NCBI GenBank assembly: GCA_964515115.1
Contig: CAZESB010000019.1
Location: forward strand, 1-11,904
Direction: 5' to 3'
Origin: UBA1370 sp964515115
GTDB lineage: Bacteria > Patescibacteriota > Microgenomatia > UBA1400 > PJMF01
DNA length: 11,904 nucleotides
Positions 11,507-11,904 of this stretch are shown here, piece after piece (within the stretch, counting starts at the first letter, position 1; every line of letters begins with the position of its first letter). The position numbers and the translations under genes are program-made. The notes under the pieces were generated by a model, which was given only the letters and a program-made list of their open reading frames with translations, was not told where the DNA came from and ran no database searches.

Positions 11507-11904
11507 TAAAGTTTATCGCCCTTATTCTATATTTGGTGGTTTTTCTGCTTTTCCGAGCTGATAACCACATTTTGGCTCAATCAGCTCCTGAAGATTCTGC
11601 GGTAAATGCCACTGTCCGGATTAGTATTTGTGGCAACAATATTATTGAAGGCGTTGAAAACTGCGAAGGAGGAGATTTGAACGGGCAAACTTGCGAAACT
11701 CAGGGTTATGGTGGTGGCGAGTTGGTGTGTGACATCGCTTGCTCTTTTGATTATTCTGATTGTTTACCACCTACTCCCACGCCCACACCCACTCCTACGC
11801 CCTCAGCCACCCCAACCACCACTCCCACTCCCACGCCGCCAGTTAGTCCCGCTCCAACTCCCACCCCCACGCCCACCCCTGGCTCGGCTCAAGAAATTTT
11901 GGAA
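11503..11904 (+). CDS. Secreted six-Cys protein with (Pro-Thr)n linker (3' end outside window)
   Basis: Reading from ATG 11503, which overlaps the previous stop by 4 nt, gives 134 residues to the window edge. Residues 1-26 form a signal peptide (LILYLVVFLLF, cleavage near LAQ). A Cys-rich module spans residues 43-87, with Cys at 43, 54, 64, 76, 80 and 87 and the pattern CGNxxxEGxExC...LxGxTC, as in Myxococcus-type disulfide repeats (DUF4215-like). A low-complexity Pro/Thr linker follows to about residue 128, so a further domain should lie downstream. Such modules occur in secreted or surface proteins and have no known reaction. It is probably co-expressed with the Ig-like membrane protein and belongs to the same surface locus. 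Confidence 0.78.
   Translation, partial: MIKFIALILYLVVFLLFRADNHILAQSAPEDSAVNATVRISICGNNIIEGVENCEGGDLNGQTCETQGYGGGELVCDIACSFDYSDCLPPTPTPTPTPTPSATPTTTPTPTPPVSPAPTPTPTPTPGSAQEILE
11767..11880 (+). repeat. Low-complexity CCCAC-type repeat coding a Pro-Thr linker
   Basis: The strand is almost pure C/A/T with CCCAC(G/A/T) units coding alternating Pro and Thr. It is prone to slippage and to assembly or read errors; the reading frame stays open through it here. Confidence 0.8.

Noticed and set aside
11767..11880. CRISPR-like array in the CCCAC-rich region
   Set aside because: The units are 5-6 nt long without spacers and code a Pro-Thr linker in an open frame.

Overview
The window is 11.9 kb of bacterial DNA of moderate GC, from an assembled scaffold (there is a run of exactly 100 N at 2617-2716). 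Small stand-alone genes, very short intergenic spaces, a mixture of leaderless and Shine-Dalgarno starts, and secreted proteins with Cys-rich modules and Pro/Thr-rich linkers suggest an uncultivated lineage such as the Candidate Phyla Radiation (Patescibacteria). That assignment is inference; no marker gene here settles it. TGA is used as an ordinary stop (gene ending at 11506), so the UGA=Gly code of some CPR groups is not indicated.

Left part (1-3660): a truncated Erm/KsgA-type rRNA adenine methyltransferase (minus strand) diverges from a leaderless gene for a possible ADP-ribosyltransferase-fold protein. MscL and an ArsR/SmtB-type repressor follow. A 70-aa unknown gene converges on the repressor, and an MFS transporter interrupted by the N gap comes next. 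The repressor start carries a perfect ATATGAA-N6-TTCATAT operator. The same operator recurs 1.7 kb away, after the MFS gene, where it covers a possible promoter for a ~150-nt non-coding transcript ending in a strong intrinsic terminator.

Middle part (3660-8530): a minus-strand gene for an unknown soluble, partly coiled-coil protein is preceded by a cobalamin riboswitch with a terminator as expression platform. Then come a tandem VOC (PhnB-like) protein on the minus strand, and on the plus strand a cupin-Nudix pair, an unknown protein with weak TraB/EreA-like features, and a toxin-antitoxin-like pair (DUF6922-like protein plus AbiEii-type nucleotidyltransferase).

Right part (8530-11904): a cell-surface locus arranged around a divergent promoter region. 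To the left are a secreted two-part beta-sandwich protein and a membrane-anchored protein with a Pro/Thr linker. To the right are a small secreted beta-sandwich protein related to the C-terminal domain of the first, a signal-peptide/Ig-like/C-terminal-membrane-anchor protein, and a secreted six-Cys protein with a (Pro-Thr)n linker that runs off the window. The composition is reminiscent of WxL/Csc surface complexes, without proof of homology.

The features most worth following up are the cobalamin riboswitch in front of a gene of unknown function (with a possible ON-type geometry), the two identical repressor operators with the candidate small RNA, and the recurrent promoter design in which a -10 box lies exactly 6 nt before the start codon.
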